Assembly: GCA_028023455.1 (NCBI GenBank)
Contig: JAQFVV010006200.1
Location: 3,853,738 to 3,917,737 of the forward strand
Length of the DNA: 64,000 nt
Source of the DNA: Epiperipatus broadwayi
Lineage: Eukaryota > Onychophora > Udeonychophora > Euonychophora > Peripatidae
Direction: 5' to 3'
How positions within the stretch are numbered: position 1 is the first letter of the stretch; every line of letters starts with the position of its first letter. Below, piece after piece: positions 24,000 through 34,109 of this stretch. Below the pieces are notes generated by a model. It worked only from the letters and a program-made list of their open reading frames with translations. It searched no databases and was not told the origin of the DNA. Made by a program: the position numbers and the translations under genes.

Positions 24000-26335
24000 G
24001 AACTGAAATAATGGGTTAGATATACATTTTTTTAATGCAAACAGACATATAGATATGTAGGCATTAAAAGTTTATTTTAATAGTTACTAAATCAAAATAG
24101 TGTTAAAATGAAAGAAATGTTTTTTTTTTCAATGGAAAGTAAAGACCTAATTAAAAAGACCTCTCACATATATACCTATACTAATAATAAGTCATTTACC
24201 AATGTGTAAACATCACTATTTAAGACTTAGACTTTGTAGGCATGGTGATGATCTAGTGCTGTGTCAATACCTAAACAACCAAGTGTTAGAAAATGAGAGT
24301 AGAATTTTACTTTGTAATTTTACTACAGAATTTTATTATGTAATTTTAACTTTATCTACAACCAATATATATACACAACGATAAACAACCACAACAATTA
24401 AAAAGAAAATGAAAAAGCTCATGTACTAAACAATGGAAACCAGGTCCAGTATAAAGGCAAACCTAGTTCATTTCCATTCTCTTTTATTATTTATCAAAGA
24501 ATAAAATAACATCACATAACCAATATCTTAAAATTGAACAATAAAATGTAAGATAAGATAGATGACAGATTCGAAAATCTTATTTTAATTGTATAATTTT
24601 TACAACGTAAAAAGTTGAAGGAAATCACAGTTAATGCATAAAATAGAGAAAGTTGATAATTTTCTGGCAATTTAATAAAAGAAGAGTTAATTTTAAGTTA
24701 ATAAGTAAAAATAACGGACTGCACTATTGTTCAAATAAGAGGGAAAAAAATATATTACCAGCATATATGTATTCTCGGACAATGAAGTAAATTTTCTCTT
24801 AAATAATTCTCTAAATATCAAATAAAAAAATTGAAGAAAATTGAATTTATTATAAGGTACTAAGCAATGTATTCTGGCTAAATAAAGTTGCCATAGGATC
24901 AAAATACTATCATATCATCCATAAAGACTGATGATTTGATTCACCTGTATATGTAGTGCCTAAAGAAGTATCAAATGCCTCATCTGAAATGTCTGGATGG
25001 ATTCAGGAGAAGAGCAATTGCAGAAATGGAAACATCGTTTCAAGCACATCACTGGACAATTCGAGTGAGTGATGGAATGATGAGAATAAAGATAGACTGT
25101 ATCCATGAGACATTATTAATAGATTCAAGAACTTTAATCAGGGTGATTTGAAAAAAAAAGATTTATCATGTTATATATATTTTTCTTTTTCATGTTTGTA
25201 AATTTCTATTTTTAGTTCATTCTCACACTTGAAAGTTTCATTGTGTTTACATTTGGAATAGTCCATTATATTGGAAAGTAATATAGTATAGGAGAGGGGT
25301 ATTAAGTTAGATACGATTTTTTGTATGTAAATAAAGTTTAGGTTAATTCCCTCCATAGTGACTTGACATTTTGACACTACCATGAATTATGGGATAAGGT
25401 AAGAATTTTCTGATTCTATTTCATATTAAATATATGCACTATTACAGATCAGAATTTGTGTTAATTGTTCATTTAATTAATGACAATCATATTTAATTTA
25501 TTTGGTGCGAATGACTAATTTTCTATATGAATGTTCCTTTTCTACCAACTGTACATAGATAGGGGTTCCCAATGAAGATGAAACAGCAATCATCGGAATT
25601 TGATGATGAGACTTTTGTATATATATTTGCATTTTGTGATAAATTAGCTAGTCAGCTTCATGAACATTGTAAAAATAAATCAATGATTTTTTTTTTGTTA
25701 AATTTATCTGCTTTGTAAATATTTCATGTCTTGTCAGGCATATTTGCTATAAGAAGGATTGCAGTAATAAACACATTTAATCATTAATATGGTAGAAATA
25801 CATACTTGACACACACACACATATATATATATATATTATTTTTATTATCATGTTAAAAGAGTTTGAACTTTATCTGTTATTAAATAAATGTTGTCAGTTT
25901 GATTTAAATTAAAATTGGTCTCCAGTTTATCAAATCATTCATACACCCATCCATCAATTCATTTGACTATTTACATGCACACACATATGTATTATTATTA
26001 TATGTAACATAGCAATAGGGTTGTATGTATTTTAAGTCAATGGGAATCTATTTAGAGATGTGATAGTTGCTATATAAAGTAAATTTACCTCTGAAGAGAG
26101 CTGAAGGCAACCCCCTCCCTAAGTTTGACTACTGAAACATAATGGAATCTGAAAGAGAGGTGAGGTATGAATGAGCTAGCATAAATTGTGTCTGAATTTA
26201 ATGTGTAAACTTAGAGCTAGCCCAGTGGAGGTAAATACAATCACATTGGTTAGGTAATTCATCACATCAGTCACAACAATCCTACCTGAAGATCCTAGGT
26301 CTTATTGTAGTGAGATGTGTTCCCCCTCTTCTAGT
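24000..26335. other. AT-rich intergenic DNA, no gene seen
   Basis: A (AC)n(AT)n microsatellite lies at about 25810-25837. The short open stretches on either strand have no recognisable motif and are interrupted soon. I see no repeat family match. Confidence 0.55.
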
Positions 26336-26340
26336 GGAAA

Positions 26341-26454
26341 ACCCAGACTGTTATAATATATATATATAGTTTCAATGGAATTTGATATTATAATTGTATG
26401 GAAATATAAAACCCAGACTGTTATAATATATATATATAGTTTCAATGGAATTTG
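26341..26454 (+). repeat. 70 bp tandem duplication around (TA)n
   Basis: ACCCAGACTGTTATAATATA and GTTTCAATGGAATTTGA occur at 26341 and again at 26411, exactly 70 bp apart. The shared 44 bp are identical, so the duplication is recent. Confidence 0.85.
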
Positions 26455-26555
26455 AAAGTTATAATTGACTATCTATTAGTCTTCTTTCAGAACACATTAT
26501 ATTTCCCTGTTTAACAAAATTTATTTCAACTTTTTTGAATTAATAATCTTACTCT

Positions 26556-26697
26556 CTTTAATCAAGTTGCAATTTTTATCTAAATAAACATATTGGGCTA
26601 TAGATAAAGATGGATATTCACCTTTATTATAAAAAGATTGCCTTGACTACAGATTGAAATTATTGATTGTTATTGATATTGCTCTGATTGTCAATAT
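26556..26697 (+). repeat. Dispersed repeat family G, copy 2
   Basis: GATTGCCTTGACTACAGATT and ATTGATTGTTATTGATATTG align with copy 1 at 3258-3367. The preceding GTTGCAATTTTTAT is also shared. Confidence 0.6.
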
Positions 26698-26701
26698 TAT
26701 A

Positions 26702-27503
26702 TTATTTAATCAAAAATAAATTAAATTGATCCATTTTTTTTAACTTTCTAAATAATTGTCGGTTCATTATTAAACACATCTGTAGCCCTTTGTCTTCTTT
26801 CAAACAAATCATATTATCAGTTTTAAGCTTCTGATTAAATTCTGAAATTGCCAGTTCCCATGAATTTTCATATGGAATCACATTACATTTATAACAATAA
26901 TTTTTTTTTATAATTTAATCAGCAATATGATTACCACAAGTAATCATTTCAAATGAATTTTAAACAATTGCAATTAGTTTCAAATTATAATCATCCACTG
27001 CTGATATATTTAGTTTCATGACTTAAAAAATATTTCTGAAACTAATGTATCTTTTTATCTGACAAATTGATAAAATTCATATCATTGTAAGTTTGTGGAT
27101 ACTGCTTATTAAATAAAAAATAAATTGTCTTCTCAAATTTATTATGTATTTTAAGTTCAAATAATTTAAATCCATTTTCACAATCAACTTTACATTCATC
27201 CCAAGCACATCATTCTTTTAAAATTATTAAATGTTCAATTGCTTTCAAATATCTCCAAATATTACAAAGTTCTTTTTTACATTTCTTAACTATATCATTT
27301 AAAATTATTGATTTTAACTTATCCATACATTTTGGTAGTAAATTTATACAACTGTTCAATTTTATGTTGCAACGATTCAGGAATATATGATAAACTTTAC
27401 AATCCTTAAAAAAATGAAGTTTGCATTTAAGCTTAATAACTTCTTTACACTACTTTTGCCACTCCTTAATGATCAATCATTTCTTAATATTACTTAAATC
27501 CAT
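26702..27503 (-). pseudogene. Unrecognised Cys/Lys-rich protein relic
   Basis: From an ATG at 27503 on the minus strand a reading frame of about 170 codons has only four internal stops, far fewer than AT-rich noise would give. After a one-base shift near 27000 it continues to a TAA at 26702-26704, again with few stops. Total about 265 residues. The composition is rich in Cys, Lys, Asn and Leu, with clear blocks: KCMDKLKSIILNDIVKKCKK, CNIWRYLKAIEHLIILKE, NKFEKTIYFLFNKQYPQTYN, then a CYKCNVIPYENSWELAISEF block and EDKGLQMCLIMNRQLFRK at the end. The CxxC-type Cys pair may bind zinc. It lies just downstream of a Penelope-type relic on the same strand but need not belong to it. I do not recognise the family. 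Confidence 0.55.
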
Positions 27504-27699
27504 TATATTACAAAATAAAAATAAATGTAATACTAATAAAATATCCATTAATTAAAAACTATTGCAATAACAATAAAAATAATAAATATAATGGTAATTA
27601 ACTATTATATAGTCTTTCAATCTGCAGAAGTACTTTTAGTTAATGCCTTAACCCTCTTTAACTGCATTAAATTCAAAAAGCATAATGGAAGCAAACATC

Positions 27700-27918
27700 A
27701 TCAACTCAAATCCCATGAATCCTGAATTTTAATATTAGCAGTTTGTCTACTAATTATATTCATTTTATTTCCATTTATTAAAATTGCATCCTTAATTTTT
27801 TATTATTATAGTTTCTCTTTTCATGAAGAATCTTAACACTTTCAAGATCAAACTTAAATTTATATTTAGATAACCTTTCATGTTTCAAGAAAACTGAAAC
27901 AGTCATGTTCCCTAATTT
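27700..27918 (-). pseudogene. Penelope-like element relic, C-terminal part of GIY-YIG region
   Basis: On the minus strand the frame reads FLKHERLSKYKFKFDLESVK, then ILHEKRNYNNKKLRMQF. After two stops and a small frameshift, MNIISRQTANIKIQDSW follows. The plan F-D-x-x-x-V-K-I-L-x-x-E-x-x-Y-x-x-R/K, then a hydrophobic helix and a N-x-I-x-R-Q-T segment, is the usual end of GIY-YIG-bearing Penelope-like proteins. The start of the domain is absent. The relic at 5439 carries the front half of the same domain but lies on the other strand 22 kb away. Confidence 0.5.
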
Positions 27919-28120
27919 TAAATAAAATTTATTTTTAAATGGCTTTCTACTAACCAAAGTTTATTTAAATTATAAATTAAATGTAAAATTAGATTTTACA
28001 TATATTTTTTTTCAAAAAAAAAATACATATAAAATACATAGAAGAGAGACGGGCAAAATGCAAGCTTAATGTGTAAGATTTGAAATATAGGCATTTTTCA
28101 TAGACCTACAACTTAATTGT

Positions 28121-28352
28121 AAATATAGGGGATTTGAACACAGACTTTTAAGCACTGTTCAACTATCCACACTATCTCATACCACTGATACCCATGACCA
28201 CACTTATGTAGAAAAGATAAATAATCACTAATATACATATTTCCTGCTGAACCAGCATTCTTCAGTTGGTTCTCCCACAAATATATACAATCAGTGCTCA
28301 GTTTATATTGATAGAAAATCTTCATACTTTAATGGACAGGGTTGAAAGTGAC
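28121..28352 (-). repeat. Hammerhead repeat, copy D
   Basis: Plus-strand start AGGGGATTTGAACACAGACT is the reverse complement of a B box. The minus-strand order is as in the other copies: TCCATTAAAGTATGAAGA, GAGCACTGATTGTATATAT, ribozyme region at 28222-28275, AGTGATTATTTATCTTTTC, then GTATCAGTGGTATGAGATAG (A-box-like) and GTGTTCAAATCCCC (B box). The core reads CTGAAGAA, a perfect TGCTG-GTT-CAGCA stem II, then GGAAA and the AU-rich stem III. Inner stem I is ACCAA against TTAGT, with one mismatch. The outer stem I is lost. Probably inactive. Confidence 0.7.
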
Positions 28353-28548
28353 AACTAGAAAGGCATATTGTATGGCAAGACAAATATATTCAGAAATTAC
28401 ACACACATGTATGTGAGCATATATATGTCAATTGTATTGCAAATACCAATGTGTGTCAAATAGACACTTATATGTAAAATTTAATCATTTTTTGACAATT
28501 TAAATGTATTCATGGTAAACTAATATATCGCACATCTGTGCAAATTTT

Positions 28549-30724
28549 ATATATATATTGTAATGGCCACATACGTACGTTACATTATTTTTTATTAGTA
28601 AACATAAAAAAAAAAGTTCGCCAATAAAAATTTCTTTTTTTAAGAATTAAAAATTGAAAATTAAAAGATCATCTTAAACTCGTATATATATAAAATCGCA
28701 TAGATAAATAGTTATTAAAATAAAACTTTATTAAAAAAAGAGTAGTTTAAAACTAAATTTTCAGAAAAGATTTAGAGATAAAAATATATGTTTAAGTTTG
28801 AAAACAAATTAATTAATCTTTTGTAAAATGGAAATGATTATTTTAATTGGTAAACTAGCCTTTGGGCATTTAAATGTATAAGCATCGGTCAGATAGGAAA
28901 ACAATAGAAACTTTTAGCAAATGAAAGAAATCCATCGGGAAATTGGACCTCAATGAAAAGATTTTCACCATTATGATGTAATGTTGAGTTAATCCACAAA
29001 ATTATTATAAAAGGAAAGGTTTGAAAATAAAAGAGTTGATTAGTTATTACGATGTGACTATATGTGTTAGTGTGGAGTTGAAGGAGAAGGGATTGAAAAG
29101 ATGCACTCTTCAATCCCTTCAGTTTTGTTAAAAAAAAAAAAGAAATGACATCGTTTTTTTTTCTACATTAAGGACCAACTAAACTAAAAGACCTCCGGAT
29201 AAATAAATAAAAAACAATGGCTAACTCAACCAATCTTTTTAGGACGGCATGGGAATTCATGTTCAAATGGCAAGCAACAGATAAAGATGAACTGTTTTAA
29301 ACCGTAAGAACTTTATAATTAATGAACATTAAATTAAAAACTTTCCGTATTTAAAATAATTAAGAAATAGAATCCTATCTGACCAACGCTATTTATTAAT
29401 TAGTTATAATTTTATTTAATGTATTTCTTTTGTAAAATCATTTCCATTTATTTATTTATTTGTTCTTTAAGTTTTGTTATGATTTCTGTTTTTCATTAAA
29501 CTAGTTATATAAATATTAAACTTAAGTTGGGCGTGAATGGCTATATAGATTTGTAAAGTTATATTAGGGGAGGGTAATCTTAGGTTATTCGTTTCGTAGT
29601 TGAATTAGGTCAATGGATTGGATATATTGGTGTAATTAGTAGATGTAGTACGAGATTCGCTATGGGCAGAATCACTATTATACGCCGCACACTTCCGTTT
29701 TGCCTATGGAAGGGATTATAAGATGTAGAACACTGTTCCTTTCGATGGAGTTTTTTTTTATTGCTCTTCTTGTCTGATAGATGTAATATTCCTATCTGAT
29801 GAGAAGCAGTTTCTTCTCTTAACCTAATTGTGATGCCGTATTCATATTACATTGAACACATCGATATATCAGATGGATTGAAGTTTGGTTTGACTGCGAA
29901 CCTTTGGCCTAAGGTTAAACAAGGATTGAATATTTTCTTTTCAAATGCGAATCTATGTAGTCTATTCATACTTGACACTCTAAATAAAGATGCATTAAAT
30001 TTAAGTTGGGTATAGACGCTTGCATGGGTTCGTTACCGGTTGATTATGTTTTTGGTTTTCATATTCGATCAAAATATATATAGACATTCGGTAAATACTG
30101 ATACCTTATGGTGAGTATCTAAAATGTATTTGTTCGGATGTCTTTTAAGTTATTGGTGTTAATGCAAGCATCTTATGGTGAATGCTATTGGGTTACTTAT
30201 AAATTTCCCTCTGCAATTGACGGTATCAATGATTTTGTATTTTGATCATTTATATTTATTTTGAAATGTTTTTGACCGTGGAATCTATGTAACCGATCTA
30301 TACTCAACATTTTTAAACAAATCTGTGCGAACTAATAATAGTATAAAATTTTAAATGTAAATTAAAAATCTAAAATAAAAGTAAACATATTAAAATAATA
30401 ATGTTAAATCTTATATATATATATGTGCGTAAATAAATTTTTGTATGCTAATTACTGGCAGTGGCTTATTTTATTTATTTTTTTAATATTGAAATATAAT
30501 TAGATAAGATATTATATTATTAAATCTCTGCTACTCCCTGAGCTAGTGACATGGGTTAACGACCGGATGTCAAAATATATAAATAAAATAAAATAAAAAA
30601 TTGTTTTGACTTACGTATCTGCCTACTTTATAAATTTTTCTAGGTTCAAATGCCTAGATGGTGCCCTGTAGTGCAGATCATGTTAAGCTCTTTCTCCGGA
30701 TCATTACAATATATATATATATAT
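28549..30724 (+). mobile_element. Long TA-flanked element (family L), copy 1
   Basis: About 2.2 kb, repeated with roughly 80-90 percent similarity by eye at 51224-52970. It begins TTGTAATGGCCACATACG and ends GGATCATTACAA, giving short terminal inverted repeats (TTGTAATG). Both ends lie in (TA)n. No long ORF is found. Internal landmarks shared with copy 2: AAGTTCGCCAATAAAAA, an 11 bp hairpin at 29087-29119, TTGGATATATTGGTGTAATT, ATTATACGCC, and a 3' stretch with GTGCAGATC. This copy has an extra block at about 28855-29035 and longer internal parts. Likely a non-autonomous DNA transposon. The superfamily is unknown. Confidence 0.7.
29087..29119 (+). other. Conserved stem-loop in element L, copy 1
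   Basis: AAGGGATTGAA pairs perfectly with TTCAATCCCTT over 11 bp around an 11 base loop. In copy 2 (51599-51628) the stem is kept with one C to T change that leaves a G-U pair, while the loop differs. Confidence 0.55.
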
Positions 30725-31309
30725 GAACCCATTAAAAAATATATGTAAACCATAATTGTAACTTGAATTTTGTATAGTAATTGTGTAAATTACAAATGTG
30801 ATATTTTTTATTATTATATGTTAATCAAAATCATAAGGCTTAATTAAAATGCATAGCCTTATTCTAGATCTTAATGTCATTAAAAATTTTTTTTTATTGT
30901 TATTAAAAAACTTATATTCAATTGTTAAAAAATTGTATTGCATCATTTCTTGATCACCATAACAGTACTAGAGCTTGTGTTTTTCTAAGCTAGATTTGTG
31001 TATAATGGCTGACATATAAATGGGGATGTATTTTAGTGCTTTTCAGCATCCAGATGATTGAAGAGGATAATTGATTGATATATCCTGGATTGGCACTAAG
31101 ATTATAATCTTTAAAACCCATGCACTACATTTTATTTTAGTTTAGTCTTAGAAATGAAGTTTATAGTTACCTAGTGCATTAATGATTCTAAGTAGCCAGA
31201 GCATTGATAATGATTATCATGTTTTAATGTCCCAGCATTATTGTTTAGATTTTTATGATTGTATAACCTATGGAATAGCACTTAGTTGGTGCATCCAAGT
31301 TATATTTAA

Positions 31310-31450
31310 ATAAATGCCACAAGGTGGCAAGGGTTAAATAGTTAGCCTGATCTACAGAAGATCCATTTCCAATCCAGTCACCAGATTGACTCTTGATTTA
31401 TATTTTGTATTGATCAAATCCAGCCACAAGATGGACTGTTGATTTTATTC
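31310..31450 (+). repeat. Three short related copies of a GCCACAAGGTGG motif
   Basis: GCCACAAGGTGGCAAGG at about 31316, CCAGTCACCAGATTGACT at about 31374 and CCAGCCACAAGATGGACT at about 31420, the latter two each followed by a TTGATTT-type segment. A small imperfect tandem array in otherwise featureless DNA. Confidence 0.4.
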
Positions 31451-31829
31451 TGATTTATTTTATTATTAACCATTCATAATGTATGATTATTACTTATATT
31501 TACTTTACTTATTATAATGTTGGTTGATTATAGTTAATCACAATTGCTCTGAGGAGTAACTGGCTGATCTCTCAGAGAGATCTTATGCTCTTCTTTAATA
31601 TATAAAATTTCTTATATATTTTATATTAAACATTACTTTAATATCTTATTTTAATAATACTTTATTTTATTTAATATCTCTCATTAAATTTAATATCGAT
31701 ATATTAATATTGTAAATTTTAAATTTTATTTACTTGAGAGTGATGATGATTTTCCATCACCCCAGGTACAACTTCCTGACCAGTTCCAGATACCTGTATC
31801 CCATTACAATATATATCATTGAAAACCAG

Positions 31830-31920
31830 TCAACATTCAACAACAATCAACAAATTCAAACTGTTGTCAAGGCAACTTTCTTTTAACAATAAAGATGGAA
31901 ATATTTAATATATGGAGTTA
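31830..31920 (-). repeat. Dispersed repeat family G, copy 3
   Basis: CAACAATCAACAAATTCAAA and TTGTCAAGGCAACTTTCTTT are the reverse complement of the copy 1 core. An end-like TTGTAATGGG next to (TA)n occurs nearby on the minus strand at about 31803-31812, similar to the start of element L. Confidence 0.6.
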
Positions 31921-32263
31921 TCTATTTATAATTATTTAATTAGAAAGCTTTTTTAGGACCATAGCCAAGCAAGGTTAAGACCCTAGGCTAAAAATGACAG
32001 TAAAACTATCATGCTATTGCATTCAGAAAGAGAATATATATGTTGAAATGGTCAAATACCTTCATTATTTTATGAACACCACTTTAAATATTCAATTACA
32101 CTCAATGCAATAATAAAATAAAATAAAAAGTATTTACCAGAGTTTAAAAGAATGATATATTTATATTTAATATTTAAAGTATTAGCATATGTAATGTTCG
32201 GACAGATGTTTTATTTATACTAAAATTTTCAATGGATATTACCAGAATATTAAACATATTATA

Positions 32264-32466
32264 ATAATATTTACTTAGGCTATAAACCTTAAGAATATGC
32301 ACATGAAAATGCGAAGGTAGGGACCTCTACAGGTCTTAACCACAAGCTTATGCTTTGGAAGAAAAGAGGAGAACACTTCTTTACTTCAACCTACTTGCTA
32401 TATGAATAGGTAAAGCTGCATTTTCATGCACATATTCTTAAGGTTTATAGCCTTAGTAAATATTAC
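32264..32466. repeat. Foldback family F2, full hairpin
   Basis: The left arm at 32264-32313 (TATTTACTTAGGCTATAAAC ... CACATGAAAATGC) is mirrored at about 32418-32466. The loop of about 100 bp carries GGGACCTCTACAGGTCTTAA. Single-arm relatives lie at 33348-33435 and 49245-49368. A conserved 3' flank (TTACGTAATCAATGTGC) is shared with the 49.3 kb relative, so the element extends past the hairpin to about 32510. Confidence 0.7.
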
Positions 32467-33347
32467 TTACGTAATCAATGTGCATTTAAATAAATTTATA
32501 ATTAAACATATTATACTACACATACTACATATTATTAATCAATTAATAATAATAATAAAAGTAATGTATTTTATGTATGTATGCTTGCAAAATAAAATAT
32601 TCAAAACACTGATAAAAATTTATTAACAAGGATCTACAATAAAATAAAATATATTATGTAGGAGTAAAATTATTTTAAGTTAATAAAATATTTCATATTT
32701 AAATGTTATTATATTTATATGCATTTCAAGGATTTTAACTTTGCCATCAGCTATGATAACTCAATTGTTAACTCTCAAGTTTTATTTTAATGATTTGAAC
32801 AACAATATCTATATTCCTAAAAAATCTGATTGTTGCAAAGAATTTGGCATTGACTTATTTTAAAATATAAAATTTAATATTTTAAGCTTATTTCAGATTG
32901 GTTTGAAAATTTCTTTATTCTTGAAAGAATTTTAATCTCAGACATCATCTCCTAATAAGATAAATCTCTGAAATTAATGTCTAAAGATTGACAGATAATC
33001 GTTTAAACTTCACAAAAGATTTAAAGCTAAGTTCCTGATATTATTATGTGTCAAAGACTTTTATAAAAATATTTTTGTTAAATCATTGTTAACATAAACC
33101 TAGTTTGATTTATTATTATAATAGTTCAGAATTGATACATGAAGTGTTAAAGTGTTTAGCTCTTTTCTTCCTACGTAATATTTATTTAAATCTATTGCCG
33201 TTATGCAAGAAAATTATGAAATTTTAAAGTTGATAGAAAACACAAACACTTACTTTTACATCAATTTAATATAATAATATAATTAAAATAAATGAAATTA
33301 GAGAAAGATGGATTAGGCTAATCCAGTATTGAAACTGTCAATAATAA

Positions 33348-33435
33348 TAATTATTAATATTTATTAAGGCTGTAGCCTCAAGCACATGCGTATAAAAATG
33401 CGATAGTATGGACCTCTACAGGTCTTAAACCACAA
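33348..33435 (+). repeat. Foldback family F2, single arm
   Basis: TTATTAAGGCTGTAGCCTCA, GCACATGCGTATAAAAATGC and GGACCTCTACAGGTCTTAAA align with the left arm and loop at 32264. GGCTGTAGCC is itself a short palindrome. Confidence 0.65.
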
Positions 33436-33740
33436 GCAGTGGAAAATCTTATTTAAATAATGTACAAAGTTTTCAGAGTGATTTCTAAATTATATGTCTC
33501 TACCAATGGAATGGTTATTTCAAAATTGTTTCACTATTTATTAGAATTTATTCATAAGCACTGATATACCAACAGAACTCTTCAACAAAGAAATTTGATG
33601 CAAGGTGATTTTCAGCAAAATTGGGAACAAACTAACTACATCTACAAATGGTTAATTTATCCTCGCTAAGATATACATACATATATTGATAAGAATAATA
33701 TACAAAGACTTAACATCTAACATACAGGCTATGTAATATA

Positions 33741-33950
33741 TAGGGCATTTTGAGCTCAGATTTTCACATACCCTCAACTCTCCACACTAACTCATATCAC
33801 TGATACACTTGTCCACATATATTTCCAAAAGATAAATAATCACCAATTTCGTGCTAAACCAGCACTCATCAGTTGGTCCAGATTATCATCTCTACACATA
33901 TATACAATAAGTGCTCGGATTTATATTAAGATAACCAATCTTGGATGGCT
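33741..33950 (-). repeat. Hammerhead repeat, copy A
   Basis: Runs from the tRNA-like end (plus strand GAGCTCAGATTTTCACATAC) through the ribozyme region at 33838-33892 to a TTTATATTAAGATAACCAAT segment. It is followed head to head by copy B in the opposite orientation. The core and both parts of stem I are well kept, but about 8 bases of stem III are deleted. Confidence 0.7.
33838..33892 (-). ncRNA. Hammerhead-ribozyme-like motif, copy A
   Basis: Minus strand, 5' to 3': ATAATC-TGG-ACCAA, CTGATGAG (33865-33872), TGCTG-GTTT-AGCA stem II closed by a G-C pair, GAAA (33847-33850), then TTGGT-GATTAT. ACCAA pairs with TTGGT and ATAATC with GATTAT, leaving TGG as an internal loop. Hammerheads have this stem I plan. 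In copy E the outer pair set is ATGATC with GATCAT, so a G-C pair there is an A-T pair here (compensatory change). Stem III is missing, so cleavage by this copy is unlikely. Confidence 0.55.
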
Positions 33951-34105
33951 GAAGAGTTGGAGAGTGGAGTGGATTGAAGCCTTTCCATTAAAGTATGAAG
34001 ATTGCCTATCTTAATATAAATATGAGCACTTATTGTATATATGTGTAGAGATGATAATCTGGACCAACTGACGAGTGCTGGTTTAGCTTGAAATACATAT
34101 ATTGA
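33951..34105 (+). repeat. Hammerhead repeat, copy B, head to head with copy A
   Basis: Plus-strand partner of copy A: TCCATTAAAGTATGAAGATT, TATCTTAATATAAATATGAG, CACTTATTGTATATATGTGT, GATAATCTGGACCAA and the core. The shared upstream parts of A and B are almost identical over about 120 bp and form a long hairpin. The tRNA-like end is absent: similarity stops after the ribozyme. Confidence 0.7.
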
Positions 34106-34106
34106 A
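34053..34106 (+). ncRNA. Hammerhead-ribozyme-like motif, copy B
   Basis: GATAATCTGGACCAA, CTGACGAG (34068-34075), TGCTG-GTTT-AGCT, TGAAA (34089-34093), then ATA-CA-TAT as a 3 bp stem III with the last A of GAAA as its first base, an A at the cleavage position, and TTGAA. CTGACGA fits the allowed variable base of CTGANGA. Stem II has a weakened last pair, and inner stem I is only partly complementary (ACCAA against TTGAA). Confidence 0.5.
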
Positions 34107-34109
34107 ACA

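Noticed and set aside
29830-30015. 61-codon frame inside element L copy 1
   Set aside because: Not open in the homologous part of copy 2, so it is not conserved as protein.
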